Positions 24,183 to 32,653 of a stretch of DNA of 64,000 nucleotides are shown piece after piece. Source of the DNA: JADLCB01 sp964398315 (GTDB lineage Bacteria; Planctomycetota; Phycisphaerae; Tepidisphaerales; Tepidisphaeraceae); the NCBI GenBank assembly GCA_964398315.1, contig CAYNMV010000005.1:46139-110138 (forward strand), written 5' to 3'. The notes below the pieces were generated by a model. The model had not been told where the DNA came from, did not search any database, and saw nothing but the letters and a program-made list of their open reading frames with translations. A program made the position numbers and the translations under genes. Each line of letters opens with the position of its first letter. Positions within the stretch are counted from its first letter, which is position 1.

Positions 24183-25229
24183 TCAGTCCGCCGCCGGGCG
24201 GCTGCGCACGCGGTCGAGAATGCGCCGATCGATCAGCTTGCTGGTATCGATAGGCGACTTGGCCAGGCCAACGTCATACGTCCACTCGGCGTACGTGCTG
24301 AACGTATGCTCCAGCGGCTCATCGGTGAACTCCACCCGTGTGAGGGCATCGGCCAGCACGCCGTCTGGCAGTTTCTTGCGGGTCAGCTCAAACAGTGCCT
24401 GCTCGAGCTGGGGCCGCAACGATTCGCCTTCCTCGTTCAGGCGGCGGGTCCACTGCCGGTGCGCCGCCAGCAGACGCTCCACTGTATCGGGATGCGCTTC
24501 CAGGAACTGGGGATTCACGATGATGACCGTGGCGTTGAAGCGTCCCTCCGGCCAGAGGTCTTTCTCCTCGGCAATGATGCGTGCCCCCGCCTGGGATACC
24601 AGCACCGCTCCCCACGGCTCGGGCACCCATGCCGCGGCGATCTCGCCCCGCGCCAGCAGGCCGGCCTGCTCGGCATTGGCGATGGGCGTGATCCCGCTGA
24701 GCGACGGATCGTTCAGCACGTGCTTGAGATAGCGGCGGGCGGAGATGTCCTGGGTGTTGCCATGCTGCGGGGTAGCCAGGCGCTTGCCGCGCAGGTCGTC
24801 CAGGCTGGTGATGCCCGAATCGGCACCGGCGACGATGGCCACGCCGTTGTTGGCCGCGCCCGCCACCACGCGCAGGCCGCGCCCCTGGCTGCGGGCGTGC
24901 CCGTTGAGCGCGGGGCCAGGGCCGATGTAGGCGATGTCGATCTCGCCGGCGAACAGGGCCTCGATGACCGAGGGGCCGGCGTTGAACACGCGCGCCTCCA
25001 GTGTGGCGGGGGCCAGGGCGGCAGCGTACTCACCCGATGCCACACCCAGCACCGCCTGGGCATGGGTGACATTGGCGAAATACGCCAGCCGAACCCGCTC
25101 CGGTCCCGCCGCCGGCCCCGACCCGGCATCACTGTTGGCCGGAGACTGGTCGCAACCTGCCAGCAGTGTGAGAGCCAGCAACAAAGCGCCCAGAGCGACA
25201 CGTCGGATTGGAAGAATTTGCGTTGGCAT
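24183..25229 (-). CDS. ABC substrate-binding lipoprotein, SsuA/TauA/NrtA-like
   Basis: Periplasmic binding lipoprotein of 348 residues. A lipobox LLAGC places lipid attachment at Cys26. The mature part has RLAYFANVTHAQAVLGVASGEY and the family stretch VFNAGPSVIEALFAGEIDIAYIGPGPALNGHARS, as in aliphatic sulfonate, taurine and nitrate binding proteins. ATG at 25229 is supported by GAGGAAAG just upstream; the frame extends to 25310 but contains the promoter. First gene of the operon SBP-ATPase-permease. Nearby siroheme reductase makes a sulfonate or other sulfur compound the favoured ligand, but nitrate or riboflavin/thiamine precursor-like ligands cannot be excluded. Confidence 0.88.
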   Translation of the reverse strand: MPTQILPIRRVALGALLLALTLLAGCDQSPANSDAGSGPAAGPERVRLAYFANVTHAQAVLGVASGEYAAALAPATLEARVFNAGPSVIEALFAGEIDIAYIGPGPALNGHARSQGRGLRVVAGAANNGVAIVAGADSGITSLDDLRGKRLATPQHGNTQDISARRYLKHVLNDPSLSGITPIANAEQAGLLARGEIAAAWVPEPWGAVLVSQAGARIIAEEKDLWPEGRFNATVIIVNPQFLEAHPDTVERLLAAHRQWTRRLNEEGESLRPQLEQALFELTRKKLPDGVLADALTRVEFTDEPLEHTFSTYAEWTYDVGLAKSPIDTSKLIDRRILDRVRSRPAAD

Positions 25230-25257
25230 TGCTTTCCTCGTTGAAGGTCGGGTGCGA

Positions 25258-25285
25258 AAAATAGCAGCCGAAACGCCATTGTCAA
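25258..25285 (-). promoter_or_regulatory. Sigma70 promoter of the importer operon
   Basis: On the minus strand, a perfect -35 TTGACA (25280-25285), a 16-bp spacer and an extended -10 TGC-TATTTT (25258-25263). The ATG follows 28 nt after the -10, leaving a short leader with GAGGAAAG. Confidence 0.75.
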
Positions 25286-25290
25286 GTATA

Positions 25291-25307
25291 CCTATAGGAA
25301 TAATAGG
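25291..25307. promoter_or_regulatory. Dyad CCTAT-N7-ATAGG next to the importer -35
   Basis: CCTATAGGAATAATAGG: perfect 5-bp arms, with a CCTATAGG palindrome inside. It ends 5 bp upstream of the -35 in an AT-rich island unusual for this genome, so it is a likely regulator site. An Rrf2-type sulfur regulator is a guess from context only. Confidence 0.5.
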
Positions 25308-25580
25308 CAATTGTTTTTTCCCTCGGCTTGGTCAGCGGATGGCGGGAGAACGCGGCCAGCACACGGGTAGAGCGCATTTGAGGCCAATGTACACGGGATT
25401 GGTCGCACGAGTTTGCAACCCGCGCGTGAGGCACTGGGTTGTGTGCGATTTTCAGTCGGCGGGCGCGGGGGTGCGAGCGAGGGGGCGTTACAGGGGTACC
25501 TGTGGGTGTCGTGCGAGGCGGCGGCGGGCAGGGGGCAATTTACGATGATGGCCGGGACCGGGATGGCCCGGGCGATCCCC

Positions 25581-25799
25581 TCACGCGGCGGCGGTGTCGG
25601 TCGTGGGCGGGCGCTGGCACTGGAGGCACAGCGCAACAAAGATATGACGCAGGCGTTCCACCGGCGTGGTCCGCAGGAACTCCTCGGTGAAATCCACCGG
25701 GAAACGACCCTGCCACTGTGAGAACTGCGCGATCAGCCCCTCGCGATCCATGGCTGATACAACGCAGATCAGTTCCTCAACTTGTTCGGCTTGCAACAT
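25581..25799 (-). CDS. Small conserved-looking hypothetical protein
   Basis: A 72-residue soluble protein of unknown function. The start at 25799 (MLQAEQVEELICVVSAMD) has GGAGGG nine nt upstream, better than the in-frame ATG at 25841, which has none. Sequence is mostly helical and amphipathic with a Leu-rich segment (TPVERLRHIFVALCLQCQRPP). Two Cys close to the end (C-L-Q-C) form a CxxC. It resembles the other small Cys-bearing gene at 30144 in size and setting, but not in sequence. Confidence 0.6.
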   Translation of the reverse strand: MLQAEQVEELICVVSAMDREGLIAQFSQWQGRFPVDFTEEFLRTTPVERLRHIFVALCLQCQRPPTTDTAAA

Positions 25800-25865
25800 G
25801 CGATTCAACCCTCCTGCCAATACAGACACTTTAGGCTGCATTTGGTTAGGGTCGACCCGCCACCT

Positions 25866-26300
25866 TCACATGAAGAAATCGATCAGCGAGCCTTTATGCA
25901 CAATATCGACCTGATACCGCACCTGCTTAATCACCGGCCGCGGCTCAACCGGCTGCTCCAGCGGAACTGTTTTCCACGGTGGCGGCAGCACCGGCCGGGT
26001 GCAGCGCGGGCCCGGATCGGGCGCGGGCGGCGGACACTCGGGGGCCTCGAAACGCGGCTCGGGATGATGCACCTTGCGCGGCGCGAAGTGCGGGGTGGGT
26101 TCGATCACCCGGCGCGGTTCGATGCGCGGCTCGGGCGTGTGAACCGGGCGGGGCTGGATCGTGGGCACTGGCCCCACGCCGCCTGGGCCTGCCGCACCGC
26201 CATTGTTCATGGCGCTGCGCAGCAACTGGACCAGTTTCAGGTCCATGCTCGCCAGGAGGAGGCTGGTGGTCGATCCGATGCCCACGCCTGGCATGAGCAA
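25866..26300 (-). CDS. Proline-rich hypothetical protein
   Basis: 144 residues, with a short hydrophobic start followed by a Pro/Arg/Glu/His-rich central region (PEPRIEPRRVIEPTPHFAPRKV). The C-terminal part returns to ordinary composition and ends KGSLIDFFM. No domain is recognised. The ATG at 26300 has no good ribosome binding site; M19 at 26246 is an alternative. The Pro-rich stretch suggests a flexible linker or surface protein. It could also be a spurious frame, although the opposite strand offers nothing better. Confidence 0.45.
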   Translation of the reverse strand: MLMPGVGIGSTTSLLLASMDLKLVQLLRSAMNNGGAAGPGGVGPVPTIQPRPVHTPEPRIEPRRVIEPTPHFAPRKVHHPEPRFEAPECPPPAPDPGPRCTRPVLPPPWKTVPLEQPVEPRPVIKQVRYQVDIVHKGSLIDFFM

Positions 26301-26520
26301 ACATCACGACCACGATGCTGCACAGGCGTGCCACAGCGGCAATTTGGCCGGTTTTCCGGGGAAAACGGCCCATATCCAATTCATCAGCCCTGATGTCAAG
26401 CAGGTCGGTTTATGCCGGATGATGCCTTGCGGCAACATGGACGTTGCCATTCCGCAACAGCCGCAGCGCGCCCTCGTCCGCCCCCGCTTGCCGCGTCCTG
26501 TAATGTCGATGGTGGCTGAC

Positions 26521-28035
26521 CTAGTACTCTTTCCGCTGGCGGGCCGTGGGGATGTTCAGGATCTTGCGGTACTTGGCGACGGTGCGGCGGGCCAGGTCGA
26601 TGCCCTGTTCCTTCAGCTTCTCAACGATCTCATCATCGTTCAGCGGGTTGTGCTTGTCCTCGTTGTCGATGATGACCTTGAGCTTCTCCTTGACCGCATC
26701 CCAGCTCATGTCTTCGCCTTCGGCGTTGGTGGTGCCGCCGGAGAAGAAACGGCGCAGGGGGAAGATGCCGCGCGGGGTCTGGATATATTTTTCGCTGACG
26801 GCACGCGAGACGGTGGCGACGTGGATGCCGAGCTGATCGGCCACCTGGATCATCGGCAGCGGCTTGAGGTATTCGGGACCCTTCTCGAAGAACTCCTGCT
26901 GGGCATCGACAACCGCCCGGATAACGCGCTTGATCGTGCTGGAGCGCTGCTCGATGGACTCGATCAGCCAGCGGGCGTTGCGCACGTTGTTGGTGAGGAA
27001 CTCGCGCGTCTGCTTGTCGCAGCTCTTGTCTTTCAGCATCTTGCGATACATCGCGTTGATGCCGATCTCGCTGGACGGGTCGCGCGCCATCTCGATTTCG
27101 TAGCGGCCGGTTTCCTCATCGAAGTAGATGGTGGCATCGGGGATGATCGGTGGGGCATCTGCGCTGCCGATGCGCTTGCCGGGGTGTGGATCAAGCCGGC
27201 CCAGGCGCCGGACAGCGGCCTTCAGGTCTTCGATCGGCCGGCCGAGCTTCTTGCTGATCTGCGGATAGCGGTTCATCTCCAGGTCCTTGAGATGATCCGT
27301 GATCAGCCGCCGTTCCAGCTCAAAATCGTGGACGTCCAGATCCTCCTCTTCGGCCTCGCGCTCGACGGCATCAAGCTGGAGCAGCAGACATTCCTTCAGC
27401 GACCGCGCCCCGACGCCGGTGGGTTCAAGGGTCTGCAGCAGCTTCAGCGCCTGCTGAAGGTCTTCGAGTGTGTGCGGCGTCTTCGATTCCTGCTGGATCG
27501 TTTCCAGGTCGGTGCGGATGTAGCCATCCTCATCGACATAGTTGATGAGCGTTGTGCCGGCGGCATGCACGGGCGCGGGGGCCTCGATGAAGGCCCACTG
27601 GCGGATCAGGTGCTCCTGGAGCGTGCCATCGCGGGCGGCGGTGTTGGCCATGGCGTCGAGCTTCTTGTCACGCTCGCCGTCGTAGCTGCTGGTACGATGC
27701 CCAGGGCCGGGCGGAACGGGGCTCCACTCCTCGTTCTCAAGGTATTCGCTGATCTTGGCCAGGCGCTCAAAGTCGGAGGAATTGTCGCTCTCATCCACCA
27801 CCAGGGCCCGTTCCCCATCGGCCTCGGGCGCGCCCATCTCATCGGCCTCCGGGGCTGGCATGGCATCGGGATCAGGCTCCTTCAGCTCCAGCACTGGATT
27901 TTGCTGCATCTCCTGTTCGATGCGCTCTTCCAGCAATGCCAGGGGCAGTTGGAGGATCTCCATGGACTGGATCATCCGCGGCGTGAGGAGCTGCCGCATC
28001 TCCTGTCGCATGGAGGTTGATTGCGTTAACTGCAT
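26521..28035 (-). CDS. rpoN: RNA polymerase sigma-54 factor
   Basis: Alternative sigma factor that recognises -24/-12 promoters and needs AAA+ activators. 504 residues. Region I starts with the Gln/Leu-rich block MRQLLTPRMIQSMEILQLPLALLEERIEQE, followed by an acidic region II (about 50-130) and the core-binding domain. The C-terminus has the helix-turn-helix (DQLGIHVATVSRAVSEKYIQTPRGIFPLRRFFSGG) and an intact RpoN box ARRTVAKYRKIL, ending at IPTARQRKEY. The ATG at 28035 is the family start. A sigma70-type promoter lies at 28086-28114. No ptsN, hpf or lptB homologue, common neighbours in proteobacteria, is adjacent. Confidence 0.96.
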   Translation of the reverse strand: MQLTQSTSMRQEMRQLLTPRMIQSMEILQLPLALLEERIEQEMQQNPVLELKEPDPDAMPAPEADEMGAPEADGERALVVDESDNSSDFERLAKISEYLENEEWSPVPPGPGHRTSSYDGERDKKLDAMANTAARDGTLQEHLIRQWAFIEAPAPVHAAGTTLINYVDEDGYIRTDLETIQQESKTPHTLEDLQQALKLLQTLEPTGVGARSLKECLLLQLDAVEREAEEEDLDVHDFELERRLITDHLKDLEMNRYPQISKKLGRPIEDLKAAVRRLGRLDPHPGKRIGSADAPPIIPDATIYFDEETGRYEIEMARDPSSEIGINAMYRKMLKDKSCDKQTREFLTNNVRNARWLIESIEQRSSTIKRVIRAVVDAQQEFFEKGPEYLKPLPMIQVADQLGIHVATVSRAVSEKYIQTPRGIFPLRRFFSGGTTNAEGEDMSWDAVKEKLKVIIDNEDKHNPLNDDEIVEKLKEQGIDLARRTVAKYRKILNIPTARQRKEY

Positions 28036-28085
28036 ATGAATGCTCTACTTGCGTCTCTTAAAATACGGGCACGCCATTTGCATCG

Positions 28086-28114
28086 ACTATAGCAACCCCC
28101 CTCTCAAGCGGCAA
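28086..28114 (-). promoter_or_regulatory. Sigma70-type promoter of rpoN
   Basis: On the minus strand, TTGCCG (28109-28114), a 17-bp spacer and extended -10 TGC-TATAGT (28086-28091). It lies about 50 nt upstream of the rpoN start. Confidence 0.65.
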
Positions 28115-28437
28115 TTGCCAAAAACCCCGTGAATTGCATCGGACAAATGCCCTCGGGCGCCGGCGGAAGATGGCTTCCGCGCAAAAACGCACGCTGAAGG
28201 CCAGCTTTTTATTGCCACCTGCGGTTGCCGGCAGCGCTGGGTGTGCCGGGTATCGATGGCCCGGCGCTGCCGCATCGGTGCGCGCCATGCATCATCAGTC
28301 AGCAGGGGACAGTCCCAGGCGGGCGCAGCGTCCAACGACCGGCGGTGTACTTGCGGGCGGACGCCGGCGCTGGCACAGGCCGCCGGAGGGCCGAGTTGTA
28401 ATTAATGATCCGGGCTGAACTTATGCAGGGTCGCGAA

Positions 28438-28447
28438 CAAACGTTTG
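28438..28447. promoter_or_regulatory. LacI-type palindrome CAAACGTTTG
   Basis: A perfect 10-bp palindrome with the central CG typical of LacI/CcpA-family operators. It is 148 bp upstream of the Gfo/Idh/MocA gene. No LacI gene is in the window. Confidence 0.4.
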
Positions 28448-28594
28448 CATCTGCCGTAAGGAATGGCATGATATTTCCTGATTCCCGGTGGCCCGCTTGG
28501 CCGACGGGAGTGCAGATGCCTGCGGCTTGCCGCTGGCAGGATCGCGGGCTCGTGCAAGGGCCGCGGGTTTAGACAGAACGGGAGTCGGACGCAC

Positions 28595-29794
28595 ATGTCC
28601 AGACGAATTCGCGCAGGGGTGATCGGGTTCGGGCGAATGGGACGGGGGTTCGTTTCCGTGATGCAGCAGAGCCCGTACTGGGAAATCGTCGCGATCTGCG
28701 ACGCTCATCCCGGCACGCGCGCCCTGGCGGCCCGCACGGTGCCGTCGGCCCGCATCACCGCCGACCCGGAAGACATTTTCCGCGATCCCACCATCGAGGT
28801 TGTGGGGCTGTACACCCTGGCCGACGCCCGCCCGGGGCAGATCAAGCGCGCCCTGGCCACCAACAAACACATTCTTGCGGAAAAGCCCATCGCCGCCGAC
28901 AGCAAGACCGAGTGGGATCTGTGCCGGCGGATCGAGGCCAGCGACCGCTTTGTTGCGGTCAACCTGTTCAATCGCAATGCCTGGTACCACAAGGAAATCC
29001 AGGCTTTCATCGCCGAAGGCGAGATCGGCGACCTGGCGATAGTGCGCGTCTGCCACATGACCCCCGGCCACATGCCCACCGAGGGCCACGAGCCGGAAGG
29101 CCCGCCATTCCACGACTGCGGCATGCATTACGTGGATGTCGCCCGCTGGTATGCCCAGAGCGAATACAAGACCTGGCACGCCCAGGGCATCCGCATGTGG
29201 AACCACAAGGATCCCTGGTGGGTGCAGGTGCATGGCACGTTCGAGAACGGTGTGGTCTTCGATATCACCCAGGGGTTCGTTTACGGCCACCTGGCAGCCG
29301 AGAAGACCCATAACTGTTACGTCGATGTCATCGGCACCAAGGGCATCTGCCGCATGCGCCATGACTTCAAGAACGCCACCATCGAGTGCCACGGCATCAA
29401 CCACACCCTGCGCAAGACGGGCCTGTTCAATGACAAGAAGCTGGATGTGATGATCGACGTGTTCGCCCGCTCGATCCTGGCCGGCAAGAACCTGGGCTTC
29501 CCGGTGGTGCGCGACAGCGTGATTGCCAGCGAGGTCGCCTGGGCGATGCTGCACGATGCGGTGAAAAACGGCCCGCCGGCGCGCGGTACGAAAAAGGAGA
29601 TGGAGCAGATCCTCGCCCATCGCCGGACGCTGCGCGAGGGCTACGGCCTGCCGGTGCGGCCCCAGGAATGCCCCGACCAGCCCGCCCCGGTTGGCATGCC
29701 GCCGGTTGCCTGCGGAGAAGAACTGTGCGGCATGGATCCGCCCCCATCGGCCGCCACCAACAACCCCAATGAGAATCTCCGCGGTGTCTGCTGA
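28595..29794 (+). CDS. Gfo/Idh/MocA-family oxidoreductase
   Basis: NAD(P)-dependent sugar or inositol dehydrogenase-like protein of 399 residues. N-terminal Rossmann fold with AGVIGFGRMGRG (7-18), an acidic residue after strand 2 (AICDAH), and the family motif AEKPIA near residue 98. The C-terminal alpha/beta domain has GMHYVDVARWYA, with D and H of the likely active site. The start ATG at 28595 begins directly before the Rossmann strand. There is no Tat signal, unlike many planctomycete members, so it is probably cytoplasmic. The C-terminal 50 residues are Pro- and Cys-rich and look disordered. Substrate unknown; the LacI-type palindrome upstream hints at sugar control. Confidence 0.87.
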   Translation: MSRRIRAGVIGFGRMGRGFVSVMQQSPYWEIVAICDAHPGTRALAARTVPSARITADPEDIFRDPTIEVVGLYTLADARPGQIKRALATNKHILAEKPIAADSKTEWDLCRRIEASDRFVAVNLFNRNAWYHKEIQAFIAEGEIGDLAIVRVCHMTPGHMPTEGHEPEGPPFHDCGMHYVDVARWYAQSEYKTWHAQGIRMWNHKDPWWVQVHGTFENGVVFDITQGFVYGHLAAEKTHNCYVDVIGTKGICRMRHDFKNATIECHGINHTLRKTGLFNDKKLDVMIDVFARSILAGKNLGFPVVRDSVIASEVAWAMLHDAVKNGPPARGTKKEMEQILAHRRTLREGYGLPVRPQECPDQPAPVGMPPVACGEELCGMDPPPSAATNNPNENLRGVC

Positions 29795-30143
29795 GGCACC
29801 GTGGACTTCCATCGGCCCTCTCTCTCGTGCTTCGGATTTTGAGCTGAACGGCAGGATGGACCTGCGCGCGTGGGATCAGGCAGGCGCGGTCCGACCCGTC
29901 TGTTAGCGCGCCATCGCCATGGATCAACCCGCCTCTGTCAGCCCGCCGGGGGCGACTATGAACACAGCAGGGGCGCAAGGCCCGCGCTGCGCGGGCACAT
30001 TGGACACATTGGCAGCCGTTTCAAAGCCGCCGCATCGGCCATAGAAGGACATGCGGATGACTGCGCGGCAGCATGACACACAAAACGCCCCGCCGGCAGG
30101 GGCGGGGCGCTTGGGGTTATGTGATTGTGAGTTGCCGGCGGTG
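29795..30143. other. Gene-free stretch after the oxidoreductase
   Basis: About 350 bp between convergent genes. Apart from the terminator at 30082-30110, nothing was identified; short open frames lack start signals. Confidence 0.6.
30082..30110 (-). terminator. Rho-independent terminator of the small Cys-rich gene
   Basis: On the minus strand, GCGCCCCGCC-cctgcc-GGCGGGGCG followed by TTTTG. The perfect GC stem starts about 35 bp after the stop codon at 30144. Confidence 0.8.
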
Positions 30144-30365
30144 TCACGCGTTGGACACCGGCTCAAAGCCCTGGCAGCCGCTGATCGGCGTCACCAGCAA
30201 GTGCAGCGGCGCGTGCCGGGGATGGCCGCATTCCTCCACCAGGTCGGGCGGAGCCTGCTTGGAGGTACGGATCTGGACCAGTTGCTGACGTTCCTGGGGA
30301 TTGGGGGAATGCAGTTCGCCAAAGTGAACGCACAGCCCGCACTGACCTTCTTGGACCTGTTGCAT
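30144..30365 (-). CDS. Small cysteine-containing protein, possible metal binder
   Basis: A 73-residue protein with a strong start signal (GGAAGGAG, 6 nt before the ATG at 30365) and its own terminator, so it is very likely expressed. Cys residues occur as CGLC near the N-terminus (GQCGLCVHFGE), ECGHP in the middle, and SGCQGFEP near the C-terminus. Four Cys plus several His could hold one zinc or iron ion. There is no helix-turn-helix or signal peptide. No function is recognised. The frame continues upstream to 30473, but that part has no start signal and is not protein-like. Confidence 0.72.
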   Translation of the reverse strand: MQQVQEGQCGLCVHFGELHSPNPQERQQLVQIRTSKQAPPDLVEECGHPRHAPLHLLVTPISGCQGFEPVSNA

Positions 30366-30582
30366 GGTGGGCTCCTTCCGAATGTACAAGCCGCCGCTCC
30401 GGTTGCCGGCCACCCGACAACTCACCGGTGCGATGCTGTTTGATCTAACGGCAAGTTGCGCGCCCCGGTCCACTGTAAAATCGGTTTACAGCTAAGTGTG
30501 ATTGGGTCTCAAATACGATTCGATCACAGCCGCGCAGATAAAGGCCGCGGTCGTTGCCAGCACGGTTTGGTCCGGGCTGCTG

Positions 30583-31764
30583 TCAGGAAGCGGCGGCTGC
30601 CGGGCCGCCGGTCATCTCGATCACCAGCTTTGCCACGTTCATGGATGCGCCCGGCTGATCGAGGTGACGGATCAGTTGCAGCAGGCGCTCGCGCTGGCTG
30701 AGCAGGGCCTCGGGGTTTCGCAGGAACTGGATCGCCTGTTGCGCTACTGGCTCGTTGCTGCCGTACCACGGGACATGCTCGGGCACGATGTGCTCGTGCG
30801 AATCGTGCAGGATATTGACCATCGAGAACGTGCGCGTCTTGACCACCCAGCGCCCGATCGCGTGCCACAGGATCGGGTTCACGCGATAGACCACGATCAT
30901 CGGCACCCCGAACGCCGCCACGTGCAGCGTGCTGGTGCCGCTCTTGGTGATGCACAGGTCGCAGTCGGGTACCAGCTCCTCAAACCCATCCAGGCGGATC
31001 TGGATCTTGCTGGCCGGCGGCGAAGCCACCGCCGCCTCGCCGGCCCGCGCTACGCGCTGGCTGACCACCAGGTGAGTGGCCTCGGTGGTGGGGATGCGAA
31101 AGGTGACATCGGGAATCGCGCGGTAGATGCGCTCGGCCACATCCAGGATGTGCGGAAAGTTGCTGGTGGCGTCGCTGGTGCGCGAGCCGGGCAGCAGGCC
31201 GATGATCGGCGGGCGGACGGGGTATTTTTTCTGCGGATCGACGATGCGGTACTCGGCCGGCTCCAGTTCATCGAACAGGGGATGGCCGACATAGGTGGCC
31301 TCGATCCCGTGCCGGCGGAAGTATTCCTCCTCAAACTGCCAGATGCACGCGACCCGGTCGATCAGTTCGCGCATCTTCTTCACCCGCCCCTCGCGCGATG
31401 CCCACACCTGCGGCGCGATGTAATACAGCACCGGCACACCCGCGTCCCTGGCGATGCGCGCGAAGTGGAAATTGACGCCGGACGAATCCACGCAGATCAG
31501 CAGGTCTGGTTTATTCTCGGCAAAGTACTGGCGTGTCCACTGGAGATAGCGGCGGAACTCCAGCGCCCGCAATGCCGCCCGCCATCCCATCGCTGCGCGG
31601 GTAACGGTTTCGTGATGGATCACCGCGCCAGCCTCGCGCATCGCCGGCCCGCCCAGGCCTTCAACGACGGCTTCGGGATCCAACTGGTGGAGTCGGCGGA
31701 TCATCGCCGCAGCGTGCTGATCGCCGCTGACCTCTGCAACTGAGATAAACACACGTCGGGGCAT
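30583..31764 (-). CDS. lpxB: Lipid-A-disaccharide synthase
   Basis: Glycosyltransferase of lipid A synthesis (GT19) that joins UDP-diacylglucosamine and lipid X at the inner membrane. 393 residues. Typical features are the N-terminal VAEVSGDQHAA, LICVDSSGVNFHFA, the YYIAPQVWAS motif, GHPLFDE, LLPGSRTSD, and the C-terminal TKSGTSTLHVAAFGVPMIVVYRVN. The ATG at 31764 is preferred to the TTG at 31773. Its presence shows that this organism can make lipid A-type glycolipid, as in diderm bacteria including many planctomycetes. No other lpx gene lies within the window. Confidence 0.94.
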   Translation of the reverse strand: MPRRVFISVAEVSGDQHAAAMIRRLHQLDPEAVVEGLGGPAMREAGAVIHHETVTRAAMGWRAALRALEFRRYLQWTRQYFAENKPDLLICVDSSGVNFHFARIARDAGVPVLYYIAPQVWASREGRVKKMRELIDRVACIWQFEEEYFRRHGIEATYVGHPLFDELEPAEYRIVDPQKKYPVRPPIIGLLPGSRTSDATSNFPHILDVAERIYRAIPDVTFRIPTTEATHLVVSQRVARAGEAAVASPPASKIQIRLDGFEELVPDCDLCITKSGTSTLHVAAFGVPMIVVYRVNPILWHAIGRWVVKTRTFSMVNILHDSHEHIVPEHVPWYGSNEPVAQQAIQFLRNPEALLSQRERLLQLIRHLDQPGASMNVAKLVIEMTGGPAAAAS

Positions 31765-32214
31765 GGGGGGCAATGGTACTGGTCATCGACCACTTGTCAC
31801 TTGTGCGGTTTGTCACTTTTGCGTTGTGATCGGCCTTGTGTCTCGAGTCATGGGCCGCTTGTTACGCGCTGTGACCGGCCGCAGCGCACCGGCCATCATG
31901 GCAACAGGACTGGTCGCCCTGCAAAAATGGGGCTGCCCTGCAAAAATGGTGCGCCAGGTGCGCACAGGCTTCTGTTTCGTTGCGCCTGTCGCATCCTGGT
32001 AAGCGGCAGCGCTGATTGATCTTCCCGCATGCAGTGCCTCAGATCCGCGCATGGGGCAGGGTCCGTTACCCCTGACAATCCGTAAGCAACACCGACGAAT
32101 TGTCGCGTCCGCCTGGCCGGGCGTGGATTTATCAGCGCCAATCAAGCTGGCACGGCCATTGCCTCTTGCCTTTTTGCGTCCGCCTGTTGTGGGCGGACCA
32201 GAAAGGAGCCTGTC
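31765..32214. other. Intergenic region with short direct repeats
   Basis: About 450 bp. It holds two TTGTCACTT copies (31794-31802, 31810-31818) and two copies of GCCCTGCAAAAATGG (31916-31930, 31935-31949). A 7-bp hairpin lies at 32177-32197. No coding frame is convincing. Confidence 0.55.
32177..32197 (+). promoter_or_regulatory. Leader hairpin before the small lipoprotein gene
   Basis: GTCCGCC-tgttgtg-GGCGGAC, a perfect 7-bp stem ending directly before the AAAGGAG ribosome binding site. It may stabilise the mRNA or affect translation. It is not a terminator, as no T run follows. Confidence 0.4.
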
Positions 32215-32427
32215 ATGATTCGTTCAACGCTCGTAGCCCTGCTCAGCGGAGCGCTGCTGGCCGGTGTGCCGCTGCTCGGCGGCTGCGATGAAACCGTGTC
32301 CCATGAGAAAGAAGTGAAAGTCACGGATGACAAGAAGGTGGTCGACGAGAAGACCGTCAAGCGCGATGTGAAAGACGGTGTGGAGACGATCACCAAGGAG
32401 ACGGAGCGCACCGTGGAAGATCGCTAA
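32215..32427 (+). CDS. Small charged lipoprotein
   Basis: A 70-residue predicted lipoprotein. The N-terminus has a typical signal with lipobox LLGGC (Cys24). The mature part is 46 residues of strongly charged, repetitive Lys/Asp/Glu/Val sequence (VTDDKKVVDEKTVKRDVKDG) that is probably helical. AAAGGAG lies upstream of the ATG, after a leader hairpin, and a strong terminator follows at 32454-32492, making a compact single-gene unit. No function is known. It may be an abundant envelope protein, judging by the strong signals. Confidence 0.8.
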   Translation: MIRSTLVALLSGALLAGVPLLGGCDETVSHEKEVKVTDDKKVVDEKTVKRDVKDGVETITKETERTVEDR

Positions 32428-32453
32428 GCGATCCGATTCTCTCTCTCCCCTCC

Positions 32454-32492
32454 CCGGCTGTGCCGCCTCACCCCCGGCACAGCCGGTCTTTT
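32454..32492 (+). terminator. Rho-independent terminator of the lipoprotein gene
   Basis: CCGGCTGTGCC stem, 11-base loop, GGCACAGCCGG, then TCTTTT. The 11-bp stem is perfect and lies 26 bp after the stop. Confidence 0.9.
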
Positions 32493-32653
32493 GTCTGCGC
32501 GCCCAAGACGCACGCCGTACGCCGCATAGCGCCCGCAGCGGCCCGCGGGGCAGCATCTCATCGACCGGTCCTGAAAAGCGCGGCCGGGAGTGCGCTCTCT
32601 TTGCGCGCAGCGGAATTTATGCGATCATGCTGCGCCATATCCAAGGAGCCTGA

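Larger units (their letters stand above)
25230..25580. other. Intergenic region upstream of the importer operon
   Basis: The first 80 bp hold the importer promoter and a dyad. The remainder (about 25310-25580) has no convincing coding frame or structure; the open frames there are short and lack start signals. Confidence 0.6.
28036..28594. other. Divergent intergenic region, rpoN / oxidoreductase
   Basis: 560 bp without a gene. It holds the rpoN promoter (28086-28114) and a LacI-type palindrome (28438-28447). The middle part (28120-28400) has no feature that could be identified. Confidence 0.6.

Noticed and set aside
29136..29450. 104-residue frame within the oxidoreductase gene
   Set aside because: Out-of-frame shadow, rich in Arg/Ser/Pro, inside a well-supported gene.
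31763..32002. 79-residue open frame between lpxB and the lipoprotein gene
   Set aside because: No ribosome site, no protein-like pattern, and it contains direct repeats that look intergenic.
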